A program made the translations under genes and the position numbers. Below, in pieces: positions 37,721 to 47,615 of a stretch of DNA of 64,000 nucleotides. The number at the start of each line of letters is the position of its first letter. Position 1 is the first letter of the stretch. The DNA lies in the NCBI GenBank assembly GCA_905182565.1, contig CAJJCB010000017.1, positions 124,001-188,000 of the forward strand, in the 5' to 3' direction. The DNA comes from Acidimicrobiaceae bacterium. Lineage in GTDB: Bacteria; Actinomycetota; Acidimicrobiia; Acidimicrobiales; Poriferisodalaceae. The notes under the pieces are model-generated. The model worked only from the letters and a program-made list of their open reading frames with translations, was not told where the DNA came from and did not search any database.

Positions 37721-39466
37721 ATGGAAAATTTCGATATCCATATCAGTGGGGGCACGATTGTCGATGGAACAAGGGTTCCACGATTCAAAAGTGATCTCTG
37801 GATCAAAGACGGCAAGATAGCGAAAATCGGCGGCCGCACCAGCGCGTCCAGCGATCGGACCATCGACGCTACTGGTAAAATCGTTGCGCCCGGATTTGTT
37901 GACCTTCATACTCACTACGATGCTCAAATTCGGTGGGATCCATGGTGCACTATTTCTGGATATCACGGTGTGACGTCTGTGGTCTTAGGTAACTGCGGTT
38001 TCGGGTTTGCGCCCGTTCGGCCGGACTTTCAAGAGCGTTCAATGTTAACTATGACTCGGACTGAGGCAATACCCTTTGAGTCAATGAAGCAGGGTATGGA
38101 CTGGGATTGGGAGACTATACCCGAGTACTTAGATTCACTAGAGCGAATTCCTAAAGGTGTAAATGTAATTCAATATATGCCAACGGCGTCATTGATGACT
38201 TATGTTATGGGTTTAGAAAAAGCCAAAGCGGGCGAACCGGCTAACCAGGCCGAGCGTGAAGAGATGGCTCGCTTGCTGCACGAAGGAATGGATGCCGGAC
38301 TGTGTGGCTTTTCGATCCAAAGGCTTGGAGAAAATAGCGTTCAAGCTGACTATGACGGATCACCCATGGTGACTGACATCATGTGCGATGAAGATATTCT
38401 TAACCTCGCTCGGGTCTTGTCAGACAGAGATGAGGGGTTTATTCAGATCACTCAGGGCACAGGAGATATAAGATCTGACATAGCGTTCCTCGAGAAATTA
38501 GCAGCTGTGGCTAAACGCCCAATACTTCATAACGTGGTAGCGCCATCCCGGCAGGACCCGGAAGTTCACAGACGTCCGCTTCGATGGATAGACAAATGTT
38601 GGGATGCAGGTCTTCCTGTCTATGCCCAGTGTGGAACTGGCCGGGCAGGTTTTGCTTTTACGCTTGAACACTGGAATCTCTACGATGCATCTCCAGCATG
38701 GCGCGCTGTGACCACAGGAACCAAAGAAGAGAAAATTGAAAAAATGAAGGACCCGGAGCTCCGAAAGGCTCTTGTGGCAGAAGCTGCTGAGGCAGATCGT
38801 CGACTTCAAGTTATTCAAGCAGGTGTAGGTGGAAATCCTAAAGGTCTGGTAGTTCAGGGCGTTAATCGACAAGCTAATTTACAGCAGTATGTAGGAAAAT
38901 CTGTTGGTGATATTGCACAAGCAGAAGGCAAGCACCACGTAGAGGTAATGCTAGATTTATCTCTTGCAGGTGATCTAAATGTCGAGTTCTTAGGGCCGGA
39001 CAAAGGTTCTAATGCATCGTTCATGGCGGAAATGATGAATGACTCACCCTATGCCATCCCAGGCGTGTCAGATGGTGGAGCCCACACGAAGTTCTTTACT
39101 GGCGGCGCATATACCACCGATTTCTTGACATGGCTTGTTCGCGACGAGGGAGTTGTAACCCTTGAAGAAGCGCACTATCGACTATCGGCGCTTGCAGCGC
39201 ATGCGGCCGGCTTCCGTGATCGAGGAACCCTCAAGGAAGGCTCTGCTGCTGACGTTCTGGTCTACGATATGGAAGAACTGGAAATACTGCCTAACTGGAT
39301 AGGTGACGTTGAATATGATTTACCTGGTGGCGAATGGCGTAGAGTTCAACGTGCAAAAGGCTATAAGCAAATTATTGTTAACGGTGAGATCACTTTCGAA
39401 GATGGTGAATGCACATCCGCGACTCCCGGAAAGCTACTTCGTCACGGGTCAGCGGAATCAATTTAG
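37721..39466 (+). CDS. N-acyl-D-amino-acid deacylase-like amidohydrolase
   Basis: 581 aa from the ATG at 37721, which has GGGGG about 8 bases upstream; an in-frame ATG at 37688 would add 11 residues. Amidohydrolase fold: ISGGTIVDGT and KIAKIG in the small beta domain, the metal-binding HTHYDAQIRWDP, NCGFGFAPVRP, and the late GVSDGGAHTKFFTGGAY. It belongs with D-aminoacylases and related enzymes that hydrolyse N-acyl bonds; substrate unknown. No signal peptide. Confidence 0.88.
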   Translation: MENFDIHISGGTIVDGTRVPRFKSDLWIKDGKIAKIGGRTSASSDRTIDATGKIVAPGFVDLHTHYDAQIRWDPWCTISGYHGVTSVVLGNCGFGFAPVRPDFQERSMLTMTRTEAIPFESMKQGMDWDWETIPEYLDSLERIPKGVNVIQYMPTASLMTYVMGLEKAKAGEPANQAEREEMARLLHEGMDAGLCGFSIQRLGENSVQADYDGSPMVTDIMCDEDILNLARVLSDRDEGFIQITQGTGDIRSDIAFLEKLAAVAKRPILHNVVAPSRQDPEVHRRPLRWIDKCWDAGLPVYAQCGTGRAGFAFTLEHWNLYDASPAWRAVTTGTKEEKIEKMKDPELRKALVAEAAEADRRLQVIQAGVGGNPKGLVVQGVNRQANLQQYVGKSVGDIAQAEGKHHVEVMLDLSLAGDLNVEFLGPDKGSNASFMAEMMNDSPYAIPGVSDGGAHTKFFTGGAYTTDFLTWLVRDEGVVTLEEAHYRLSALAAHAAGFRDRGTLKEGSAADVLVYDMEELEILPNWIGDVEYDLPGGEWRRVQRAKGYKQIIVNGEITFEDGECTSATPGKLLRHGSAESI

Positions 39467-39562
39467 CGCTGACTCTCAGTAAGTTAGGACAACTTCGGTC
39501 CTCATGGAAAACTTCATCTATTAAGTTGCACTTCATATTCTTAGCATCGTTAGAATATTCGA

Positions 39563-40174
39563 GTGACGAAACGTATCCCGATCCATCAACGAAATTACAT
39601 TACGGAGGCGTTCGACGAGGGTGACGGTCGCATGCGTGTCAGTGGCCGGCTAGTCGATAACAAACCGCAGGGTCTTTGTCTTGATGATGGCACTGACCTT
39701 GTAATTCACGATATGGGTATAGATCTACTCATTGATCCGCCCAGCTTTACGATAGTTGATGTCGAAAACCATATGAGCACGAGGCCCTATGCTCAATGTG
39801 AACAAATTTTGGATAGCTACAAAGCCCTGATCGGACTTTCAGTCACCAGGGGTTATGGCAATAGGGTGAAGAAACTGTTCGGCGGACCTAATGGATGTTC
39901 TCATATGGGTGCGCTGCTGTTAGCGATGGGCCCTGTTGCGATACAGGCGAGCTGGAGTTTAGTAAATTTACATGAGTCTCTCGAGTCAAGATTAAACAAA
40001 GTAGATAATGACCACGACCGCGAGCGTCGTTTGCAACTAAACATGAATACTTGCCACGTCTGGAAAGAAGAGGGGCAACACATCCAGCTAATCAAGCTAG
40101 GGAAACGCGCTCCCCTGCCGGATTGGGAGTCGGAGAGGCTAATGGAATTGGGCGTAGAAGTACCAAAATTGTGA
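39563..40174 (+). CDS. DUF2889-family protein
   Basis: 203 aa. The run RIPIHQRNYITEAFDEGDGRM, VSGRLVDNKPQG, IHDMGIDLLID, YAQCEQILDSYKALIGLSVTRGYGNRVKKLFGG and NGCSHMGALLLAMG fits the DUF2889 family, whose conserved His and Cys (GCSHM) hint at metal or substrate binding. Such genes often lie near acyl-CoA or aromatic-compound catabolic genes. Function unknown. Confidence 0.82.
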   Translation: MTKRIPIHQRNYITEAFDEGDGRMRVSGRLVDNKPQGLCLDDGTDLVIHDMGIDLLIDPPSFTIVDVENHMSTRPYAQCEQILDSYKALIGLSVTRGYGNRVKKLFGGPNGCSHMGALLLAMGPVAIQASWSLVNLHESLESRLNKVDNDHDRERRLQLNMNTCHVWKEEGQHIQLIKLGKRAPLPDWESERLMELGVEVPKL

Positions 40175-40282
40175 ATTGAAAGTGGTTGCTCGAGAAGTCG
40201 CCATTGTGTCTTTTCTGAAGTATTCGGCAAATCTAACGTGGTTTTGATATTGTCGTGAAGGCGTTCACAAAAGGGATTACTT

Positions 40283-40990
40283 ATGACTGACTTTATTCGG
40301 CCAACGACTCTTGACTACCACTTCGATGTTATGTGTCCGTGGGCATATCAGACTTCTTTGTGGATGCGAGATGTTCGTGATCAATTGGGTTTAACAGTGA
40401 ATTGGAAGTTTTTCAGCCTCGAAGAGGTCAACCTACGTGACGGCCAGAAACATCCTTGGGAGCGCGAATGGAGTTACGGATGGTCAATGATGCGCATCGG
40501 TGCGATATTGCGGCGTATTGATATGGATCTTCTCGATAAATGGTATGCGGCGAGTGGTCACGCATTGCATGTCGAAGGCAAACAGCCACACAATCCCGAC
40601 GTCGCCAGAGCTCTACTGATTGGGATTGGAGCTGATCCCGAAATCGTAGATATGTCTATCAAAGACGAGACGACCCATGATGAGATCCGCAATGAGCATA
40701 ATCGAGTGGTTTCTAGCGGCGGGTTTGGCGTTCCCACCTTATTTTTTCCTGACGGCCAGTCTATTTTTGGCCCTGTCCTATTAGACCCTCCAAGTGGGAA
40801 GGCAGCATTGAGCCTATGGAATATAGTTATGAGTTGGCTCGAATTCCCGCACCTCTACGAGATTCAACGCCCCAAAAATGCGTCAGACGAGAAAGTAATA
40901 TACGACACATTCCGGCCATACCTTGAGGCACGTGATTGGGTCAGTATCAATCGAGGTAAAGAAGTTGGCTTTGAGCCCAAAGAGGCGTAA
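40283..40990 (+). CDS. DsbA-family thioredoxin-fold protein (Rv2466c-like) with CPWA active site
   Basis: 235 aa. The thioredoxin-fold N-terminus reads [15 protein letters not shown], so the CxxC site is reduced to one cysteine (C18, A21). The helical insert ([17 protein letters not shown]) and [14 protein letters not shown] with cis-proline follow. It resembles the mycothiol-dependent reductase Rv2466c, which has CPWC. A single cysteine could still work by a monothiol mechanism with mycothiol. Upstream 40255-40268 holds a GTGAA-GGCG-TTCAC inverted repeat. Confidence 0.86.
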   Translation: MTDFIRPTTLDYHFDVMCPWAYQTSLWMRDVRDQLGLTVNWKFFSLEEVNLRDGQKHPWEREWSYGWSMMRIGAILRRIDMDLLDKWYAASGHALHVEGKQPHNPDVARALLIGIGADPEIVDMSIKDETTHDEIRNEHNRVVSSGGFGVPTLFFPDGQSIFGPVLLDPPSGKAALSLWNIVMSWLEFPHLYEIQRPKNASDEKVIYDTFRPYLEARDWVSINRGKEVGFEPKEA

Positions 40991-41046
40991 GGGCATCAGC
41001 GGTCAATGGCGGTCAGAGACTGAAGCTTAGTTTTTCGACGAGATCC

Positions 41047-41352
41047 TTATTCAGCGTTTTCTTCGCTGACAAGGTCCGCAGCAGAAGCCAAAGCAGATGC
41101 CAATCCAACGCTTCGTTGGTAGAGGCCTTCAAAGTATTTCTTTGACGCGTCTTCGATGCCTTCGAGAGGGGCAGGACCTAAGGATCTTATAACGGCCCCT
41201 GGGTCCGCAGTAACATCAATGTATTTCGGGGGTTCAGGCAAAGGCGCGTCGCCTTGCCAAAAGCTGTGCTGCTTGGCTTCTTGTTCACTCAGTCGATCGC
41301 CTGGAGTGATTTTTCGCGTTCGAGGCGTTGAAGTTCGGAGTCGTTTAGCCAT
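41047..41352 (-). CDS. Small uncharacterised protein coupled to the SNF2 helicase (101 aa)
   Basis: Basic N-terminus (MAKRLRTSTPRTRKIT), proline-rich middle (PLPEPPKYIDVTADPGAVIRSLGPAPL) and an alanine-rich helix at the end. Its ATG directly follows the stop of the helicase gene with no spacer, so it is the second gene of that operon and likely a partner or DNA-binding accessory. I do not recognise a family. Confidence 0.6.
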   Translation of the reverse strand: MAKRLRTSTPRTRKITPGDRLSEQEAKQHSFWQGDAPLPEPPKYIDVTADPGAVIRSLGPAPLEGIEDASKKYFEGLYQRSVGLASALASAADLVSEENAE

Positions 41353-44300
41353 TTATATCCGTGCCCCGCTTACTAAGTTGTGCTCGTCACCAATACTGGT
41401 ATCACCGTCATCAGTGAGCAGAGCTACTTCGTTAAGTCCTAAAGCAGAACGGAGCTGGTCAGCATTAAGGTCACTTATCGAGCTGGACTTAGGCAACACC
41501 ATATCGGCTATCTTTCGCTTACCTTGAACTACTTCTTCTACCCTCTCATCGACAGTACCTGGACAGATAAGCCGATGGCAGATAACAGTTTTATCTTGAC
41601 CAATGCGCCATACACGATCTCTGGCTTGGTCTTCAACAGCTGGGTTCCACCAACGGTCGTATAACACTACATGGCTAGCTGCCGTCAGGTTAAGTCCCGT
41701 ACCTCCGGCTTTAAGCGAGAGTACTAAAGCGCCCCGTCCTTTACCTTTTTGAAATGTATCAACAATTTTGTCTCGGGCTGTCCTTCCGAGTCCGCCATGA
41801 TAACAGTCGACATTGGTTCCAGTTCGCTCACTCAGGTACTTCGAAAGACGTTCGCCCCAAGTGGCAAAGTGAGTAAATATCAATACTCGTTCTTCTGCAG
41901 CGAACACCGTATCGACGATCTCATCCAGTCGAGTCAGCTTTCCACTTCGTCCAGCAAGGCTCTTGTCGGTGTCATCAGGCTGATAGTTTAAGGGATGATT
42001 GCAGATTTGTTTAAGTGCGGTTATAGCTGCGAGGACTGCGCCCTTACGGGCTTTCTTGGTGTTTATGCTCTCTGCAGTTTCTAGAACGAGCTTGTCGAGC
42101 ACAGCTTGATATAGACCAACTTGTTCTGGGGTCATCGTACAATGCGCAAGTTCGTCGATACGGTCTGGTAACTCAGCGGCAATAGAAGGCTCCGACTTGG
42201 TTCGTCGGAAAACCAATACACCGTTAAGTGCATGAAGTGCTGATTCTGCGGCCGCTTTGGTATCGCTCAATTGATTCAATTGAGCGATGAACTGTGGTCG
42301 ACCTCCTACTAGTCCAGGATTACAGAAGTCCATTATTGCCCAAAGATCACCTAACCCATTTTCGATAGGGGTCCCGGTCAAAGCGATTCGAACCCTTGAT
42401 TTAAGTAAACGAAGCTGGCGAGCGGTTTCACTCGTATGGTTTTTGATTACTTGTGCTTCATCAAGTATCACTCGATCCCAAGGCGTTTTCGACAACTGAG
42501 AAATATCGCGAACAGCCGTTCCATAAGTGGTAATTACAAGGTCTGCACGACCGATTTCCTCATCAAGCGAATCGCCCGATGATCTATTCGCACCATGGTG
42601 AACCATCACTTTGAGGTGAGGAGTGAAACGTCGGGCTTCGGAAGCCCAGTTTCCGACTACGGCCGGTGGAGCGATTACTAGAGCCGAACCCTCCGTTTTT
42701 TTCATACCAATCTGAGCCAAAATCGTTGGGGTTTTGCCGAGCCCCATGTCTAGTGCTAAGCAGCCACCTAGGCCCGCACCGTCTAAAAATTTAAGCCAGG
42801 TTAAAGCTTCAGCTTGATAGCTACGAAGTTCACCATTGAAGAACTTTGGTCGCGTTTCAATGGCAGTTGGAATATCAGAAGCTGCTCTCAAAAGACCTGC
42901 AGCCCAACTAGTACCGGCGAGACTAACGCCACCGGTTACATCTCCACCTTCTAGACCTAACGCGTGTCGGAGCATCTCGGCTCCGGTTAATGCAGTTGTC
43001 GCCGAACGCTCAGCTAGGGCTGCTGCAGCTTCTGCAAGGTCGGCGTGGTTCAACGCAACCCACTTGCCTCGAGATTGGACAAGAGGACGAGCCTGTAGGG
43101 CTAACCTTTGAACATCTGCCGCAGTCAACTCTACATCACCGAACATAGCGGTCCAACTCACTGCGGTGAGTTGTTGGGCTCCGACGAGGCTGTCGTTGTC
43201 ATCGGCTGTGAGCCGGAGCGCAGCGGCCGGTCGGCGGCGTGAAAGAGAGGGCACCCGAACTTCGAAACCAGCTGATTCAAGCGCTGGCCCGGTAACTGAC
43301 ATCAGTTCCCAGGCTTCGTCTTGAGTAAGAACGACCTCTCCCCTACGGCGACCGCCCGGGCGCAGCAGCGCTGGTAGTAAGCGCTCCATCCTTGCCAGTT
43401 GTCCCTTGACTTCTGTCCGGCGGGTGTTTGAGCCGCTGACGAGAGCGACCTCGACTGGGTCAAGATGATTATCTGGGCCCGGAGAAAGTACTTTGAGGTG
43501 CCAAGTTCCGGCCTCATCTGGCTCATCAAGCTGGACTGCCAACGCATACTTCGCGACCGCAGTGACCGGCCTTGCCCATTGATCAAGATTTCGCGCCAAA
43601 TCAGAACCGGCAGGCACTGCTGCTTGGAATTGCTGACCTGCAAGACGGGCTAAAAATGCCGCCGAAAGCTCTTCTTTAGTTGTGGGTTCAATCGGCGCTG
43701 CAGGAACGTCTAGTCGTTGGGCTGCGGTTGCGACAATTGCATTAACCATGCCACCCAGTGCTGACTGAACTAGGGCTCGCGCGTCAGGTCCGGGGTCTGC
43801 AGCACTTACTGCTCCAGGTAATGAGTCTGCAAAGCTCTTCAATTTTTCTTGGCTAATGATTCCGGGCATCCATTGCACAGCAAAGTCGCCCTTATCACCG
43901 CGATTTTTCTTGTTTCTGCGTTTTCGTATCCGTTGGAGGCGAGGTACGGTTCGGCCCTGGGCTACAAGTTCAACGGCTGCTATAGCTACAAGACTCAGCC
44001 AACGAGCACTCATCCCGAGTGGGTCGCCTGATAGTTCCGGTTCGACATCAGTCGCTGATAGCTCTTCAGGATCGAGAAGGTCTTCAGGTATGAAGAATTT
44101 CCGCTGTGTCAGTTCTTCGCTGGGTGTCTTCACAAGCGGCACTAGCCAACCTAGGACATCGGTAACCTCAGCACTCAGGGCGGGCGCCTTAATTTCAGAC
44201 GAAATAGCTACCGGACGACTATTCTTCCAGGCGCTTTTAGGAGCTCCGGTTGCAAGTAGCCGATCCATAACCTGTTCCGTTGATTCTGGCTCGTTATTAC

Positions 44301-44763
44301 AACCTGCAGCCCAGGCGATAATCTTTCCAGACGCCCAGGAAAGTTGAAGTTGGCAAGGCTCTGCTTCCCCGGTAACCACGTCCGGTTCAGATGGACCGAC
44401 TATGGAAACGGCAGGCTCGTCTTCAAGCGATGCGCCAGTAAGTCGCTGGAATGCCATCGCTAACGTATTGAGTTCGGCTTCGAAATCATTTACTACCTGA
44501 TCCCGAGTGCTGCCTTTAATTTGCTGAACCGCAAGTAATTTATCTTCTGCATCTTCAAGTAAGTCGAGTAGGACCTTTTGCCACCTCGGTAAATCTGATT
44601 TCAAAGCGTCTAATTGAGCTGTGGTGATGTATGCCTCTGCTTCAGCGCGAACTAGAACTGCAAACTTCTCCCAAGACAGGCTCGACGAAGTCACCTGAGT
44701 GGTACGACCGTTAGAGTCGCTTCGGGTTGAATCGCCTTCTGTTTTATCCACAATATTTTGCAC
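41353..44763 (-). CDS. SNF2-family DEAD/DEAH helicase (bacterial, SNF2-associated N-domain)
   Basis: 1136 aa. The C-terminal ~480 residues form the SNF2 motor: LALDMGLGKTPTILAQIG (Walker A), DRVILDEAQVIKNHTS (motif II), RIALTGTPIENGLGDLW, then helicase C with FTHFATWGERLSKYL, CYHGGLG, LSLKAGGTGLNLTAASHVVLYDRWWNPAVEDQARDRVWRIGQ. The N-terminal ~630 residues are the less conserved SNF2-associated region (GKWVALNHADLAEAA). Probably remodels nucleoprotein complexes or RNA polymerase-DNA contacts, HepA-like. Divergent from proS. Confidence 0.95.
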   Translation of the reverse strand: MQNIVDKTEGDSTRSDSNGRTTQVTSSSLSWEKFAVLVRAEAEAYITTAQLDALKSDLPRWQKVLLDLLEDAEDKLLAVQQIKGSTRDQVVNDFEAELNTLAMAFQRLTGASLEDEPAVSIVGPSEPDVVTGEAEPCQLQLSWASGKIIAWAAGCNNEPESTEQVMDRLLATGAPKSAWKNSRPVAISSEIKAPALSAEVTDVLGWLVPLVKTPSEELTQRKFFIPEDLLDPEELSATDVEPELSGDPLGMSARWLSLVAIAAVELVAQGRTVPRLQRIRKRRNKKNRGDKGDFAVQWMPGIISQEKLKSFADSLPGAVSAADPGPDARALVQSALGGMVNAIVATAAQRLDVPAAPIEPTTKEELSAAFLARLAGQQFQAAVPAGSDLARNLDQWARPVTAVAKYALAVQLDEPDEAGTWHLKVLSPGPDNHLDPVEVALVSGSNTRRTEVKGQLARMERLLPALLRPGGRRRGEVVLTQDEAWELMSVTGPALESAGFEVRVPSLSRRRPAAALRLTADDNDSLVGAQQLTAVSWTAMFGDVELTAADVQRLALQARPLVQSRGKWVALNHADLAEAAAALAERSATTALTGAEMLRHALGLEGGDVTGGVSLAGTSWAAGLLRAASDIPTAIETRPKFFNGELRSYQAEALTWLKFLDGAGLGGCLALDMGLGKTPTILAQIGMKKTEGSALVIAPPAVVGNWASEARRFTPHLKVMVHHGANRSSGDSLDEEIGRADLVITTYGTAVRDISQLSKTPWDRVILDEAQVIKNHTSETARQLRLLKSRVRIALTGTPIENGLGDLWAIMDFCNPGLVGGRPQFIAQLNQLSDTKAAAESALHALNGVLVFRRTKSEPSIAAELPDRIDELAHCTMTPEQVGLYQAVLDKLVLETAESINTKKARKGAVLAAITALKQICNHPLNYQPDDTDKSLAGRSGKLTRLDEIVDTVFAAEERVLIFTHFATWGERLSKYLSERTGTNVDCYHGGLGRTARDKIVDTFQKGKGRGALVLSLKAGGTGLNLTAASHVVLYDRWWNPAVEDQARDRVWRIGQDKTVICHRLICPGTVDERVEEVVQGKRKIADMVLPKSSSISDLNADQLRSALGLNEVALLTDDGDTSIGDEHNLVSGARI

Positions 44764-45049
44764 CGACGGTGCTCCAATCCCCTACCGCACAGACTCAGGC
44801 GTTCGGGACTATCTCCCGGTGGATCACCACCGATAACTCGCCAAATAAATTTAACTTTCCAGTTCTTAGTCGCACGAAACAGAAAATCAAATAAACGCAG
44901 TTGCTCGAAAGCTGATACACACGAACCGAGCAGACTTCACTATATATGAGAACGGTTGGGTTGACACGAATTACAGTCAGTGATCTGCTCTACTGCGTTG
45001 ATTCGATTAGTCGTTGGATAACCGAAATGCTGAATTTCTGCTCTAGTGT
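44764..45049. promoter_or_regulatory. Divergent intergenic region between SNF2 helicase and proS
   Basis: 286 bases. A perfect hairpin CGGTGG-ATCA-CCACCG lies at 44817-44832 near the helicase start. Nearer proS there is a TTGACA at 44961-44966 that could be a -35 box for proS, though the matching -10 is poor. A TATATA at about 44940-44947 could serve the minus strand. No T-box motif is visible. Confidence 0.38.
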
Positions 45050-46762
45050 GTGGGGATGCGCTGGTCCCAAAGCTTTATCCCGACACTCAGAGATGCACCA
45101 GCTGACGCTGAAGCAGTAAGTCACAAGCTGTTAGTCAGAGGTGGTTATATTCGCCAATTACATTCGGGCCACTACAGCCTGCTTCCATTGGGTTTAAAAG
45201 TACACAATAAGGTGGCGAACATCGTTCGAAAAGAGATGGACGCAATTGGAGGGCAAGAGTTTCTGCTACCAGCAATGCACCCAGCTACCATCTGGCAGCA
45301 AAGCGGACGGTGGGACGTGATGGGCGACGAAATGTTCCGCTTGAAGGATCGAAGCGGTGTCGATCTAGCGCTCGGCATGACTCACGAGGAAATTTTCTCA
45401 ACATTAGGCATTGAGCTAAAGTCGTACAAAGAACTACCTCAAACCTGGTACCAAATTCAGACAAAATTTCGCGATGAACCTCGGCCGAAAAGTGGCCTTT
45501 TGCGAGTTCGAGAATTTGCTATGAAAGATTCTTACAGCTTTGATCTTGACCAAGCGGGGCTCGACAAGTCTTTCACATTGCACCATGATGCCTACGTTAA
45601 AATATTTGACCAGCTGGGAATTATCGCATTACCTGTCCAAGCATCATCTGGGTCGATGGGCGGCTCAGCCAGTATCGAATTCATGGTTCCTTCTCCAGCT
45701 GGCGAAGACGATGTCATTCGCTGCTCAAGTTGCGACTATCGGGCTAATGTAGAACGAGGAACATCTGCTCTTGAGGCTACCGATGATAAACCGGGACCAG
45801 ATGCACCGTTCCGTATCGCCACTCCAGGTATCCGAACAATTAGCGCTCTCGCTGCTATTTACGACGATGCCCCAGCTTCGCGACAAATAAAAACTTTAGT
45901 AGTAGTAATTGATGATGTGGTCAGTTTGGTTCTACTTCGCGGAGACCATCAATTAAATAACCAAAAATTACAAGACTCCGCATCGGCAATTAACGTCCGG
46001 CCTGCCGACCCAGAGGAGATAATTGCAGCTCTTGGAGCTTCGCCAGGAAGCCTCGGCGCCGTTGGAGTAACCGACCTGCCGATTTACGCTGACCATGGAC
46101 TAAACGGACGAACCAACATGACTACGGGTTCGAACGAAGATGATTGGCATTTGGGGGGCGTGGACATAAGTCGAGATATCGAAATAAGTGCATGGCATGA
46201 CCTACGAGAAGTTGCGGCAGGAGAGAAATGCATCGAATGCAACGCGGAACTTGAAATTATTCGCTGCATAGAGGCAGGGCACATATTCAAACTTGGTCAG
46301 AAATACTCTCACGCTATGGGTATTTCGGTGCTCGATGAAAACGGTCGCGCTGTCGCCCCTGTAATGGGCAGCTATGGAATTGGTATAGGGAGAGCTGTAG
46401 CTGCGATTGCCGAGAATTGCCACGATGATAAGGGCTTAATTTGGCCACCGTCTGTTGCCCCATTCACCGTGGTCATTACGTTACTTAACATAGATCAGGC
46501 TGATTCTATAACTGTAAGCGAAGCCCTTTATAAAGGCCTAACAGACACAGGAGTAGAGGTTATCTTAGACGACCGCAAGGCACGGCCTGGAGTCAAGTTT
46601 GCAGATTCCGAGCTATTGGGAATCCCGATTCGAGTCACAGTTGGCTCTAAAGGTCTTTCGAACGGCACAGTAGAAATTACACTTAGAAAGTCAAACGAGA
46701 CCTCGGAAATTAATGTAGATGAGGCACTTCCATACTTGCTTAACCTTATAGCTACTTATTAA
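45050..46762 (+). CDS. proS: Prolyl-tRNA synthetase, bacterial type
   Basis: 570 aa class II synthetase. Motif 1 region (LPLGLKVHNKVANIVRKEMDAIGGQE), motif 2 (TWYQIQTKFRDEPRPKSGLLRVREFAMKDSYSF), the inserted editing domain typical of bacterial ProRS (about residues 225-385), motif 3 (GSYGIGIGRAVAAIAE) and the anticodon-binding domain (ILDDRKARPGVKFADSELLGIPIRVTVG). The start could be GTG at 45050 or ATG at 45056. Confidence 0.97.
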   Translation: MGMRWSQSFIPTLRDAPADAEAVSHKLLVRGGYIRQLHSGHYSLLPLGLKVHNKVANIVRKEMDAIGGQEFLLPAMHPATIWQQSGRWDVMGDEMFRLKDRSGVDLALGMTHEEIFSTLGIELKSYKELPQTWYQIQTKFRDEPRPKSGLLRVREFAMKDSYSFDLDQAGLDKSFTLHHDAYVKIFDQLGIIALPVQASSGSMGGSASIEFMVPSPAGEDDVIRCSSCDYRANVERGTSALEATDDKPGPDAPFRIATPGIRTISALAAIYDDAPASRQIKTLVVVIDDVVSLVLLRGDHQLNNQKLQDSASAINVRPADPEEIIAALGASPGSLGAVGVTDLPIYADHGLNGRTNMTTGSNEDDWHLGGVDISRDIEISAWHDLREVAAGEKCIECNAELEIIRCIEAGHIFKLGQKYSHAMGISVLDENGRAVAPVMGSYGIGIGRAVAAIAENCHDDKGLIWPPSVAPFTVVITLLNIDQADSITVSEALYKGLTDTGVEVILDDRKARPGVKFADSELLGIPIRVTVGSKGLSNGTVEITLRKSNETSEINVDEALPYLLNLIATY

Positions 46763-46826
46763 CTGTTTATTAGCTTCTCCCGTGATAGACTGTAGCGCTA
46801 CTGGTTATGTATTTAATTTCTATTTC

Positions 46827-46853
46827 AACTGGCTAAACCTGCCAGTTTTCTTT
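46827..46853 (+). terminator. Rho-independent terminator after proS
   Basis: AACTGGC-TAAACCT-GCCAGTT is a perfect 7-bp stem (46827-46833 with 46841-46847) followed by TTCTTT. It lies 65 bases after the proS stop and 46 bases before the corrinoid protein gene, separating the two units; it could also act as an attenuator of the downstream operon. A GTAGCGCTAC palindrome sits at 46792-46801. Confidence 0.62.
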
Positions 46854-46898
46854 GAAGGTGACCGAGCTTGTGTGAGGTCATAGTCCGGGGGTAGGTGC

Positions 46899-47615
46899 AT
46901 GAGCGAGGAACTCGAGCAGACAGAAGTTCCTGATGATTTAGATCTTTCCTCGTTGGGTGACCAGGACCTGGTACTTCAAATGCATGACGACCTATATGAC
47001 GGCATGGCTGATGAGATCAGGGAAGGCACGGAGATCTTACTTAGTCGAAACTGGACTCCCGACGCCGTATTGGGCGAGGCCTTAGTGGAGGGTATGCGAA
47101 TTGTTGGGGTTGATTTTCGTGACGGGATATTATTCGTTCCAGAAGTACTGCTAGCTGCTAATGCCATGAAGAGCGGCATGGCAATATTGCGGCCGCTCCT
47201 CGCTGAAACCGGAGCGAAGCCAATAGGGAAAGTCGTGATAGGTACTGTAAAGGGCGATATTCACGATATCGGAAAAAACCTTGTCGGCATGATGCTCGAA
47301 GGAGCTGGATTTGAAGTAATTGATTTGGGAATCAACACGGACGTCGACGAGTACATAGCGGCTCTTTTAGAGCATCAACCGGACATACTGGGATTGTCAG
47401 CGCTACTGACCACAACTATGCCTTATATGAAGGTAGTAATTGATACTTTGATCCAAAAAGGTATGAGAGACGATTACATCATCCTGGTAGGAGGAGCACC
47501 GCTAAATCAAGAATTCGGAGACGCAATAGGGGCAGATGCTTACTGTCGCGATGCTGCAGTAGCGTCCGAAACGGCTTTGCATTTTGTTCAGGAAAAATAC
47601 AAGACGGCATCTTGA
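46899..47615 (+). CDS. Corrinoid protein (methylamine-type cobalamin-binding subunit)
   Basis: 238 aa with a helical N-terminal cap (about 25-105) and a B12-binding Rossmann domain. The cobalt-ligand motif is D120-x-H122-x-x-G125 (GDIHDIGKN), followed by GLSALLTTTMPYM and the loop VGGAPLNQEF. This is the MtmC/MtbC/MttC family: cobalamin on it receives a methyl group from an MttB-type enzyme and gives it to a second methyltransferase. First gene of the corrinoid operon; overlaps the DUF1638 gene by 4 bases. Confidence 0.96.
   Translation: MSEELEQTEVPDDLDLSSLGDQDLVLQMHDDLYDGMADEIREGTEILLSRNWTPDAVLGEALVEGMRIVGVDFRDGILFVPEVLLAANAMKSGMAILRPLLAETGAKPIGKVVIGTVKGDIHDIGKNLVGMMLEGAGFEVIDLGINTDVDEYIAALLEHQPDILGLSALLTTTMPYMKVVIDTLIQKGMRDDYIILVGGAPLNQEFGDAIGADAYCRDAAVASETALHFVQEKYKTAS

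Noticed and set aside
44764-45049. T-box riboswitch ahead of proS
   Set aside because: No T-box consensus or stem I pattern is visible; the CGGTGG hairpin is near the divergent helicase gene instead.
46084-46140. tRNA-like TTCGAA sequences, for example GGTTCGAAC in proS and similar stretches in trmI
   Set aside because: They lie inside well-conserved coding frames and no cloverleaf or acceptor pairing is found around them.
46763-46898. Cobalamin riboswitch upstream of the corrinoid operon
   Set aside because: Only 136 bases are available, no B12-box-like sequence was found, and the one strong structure is a short terminator-like hairpin.
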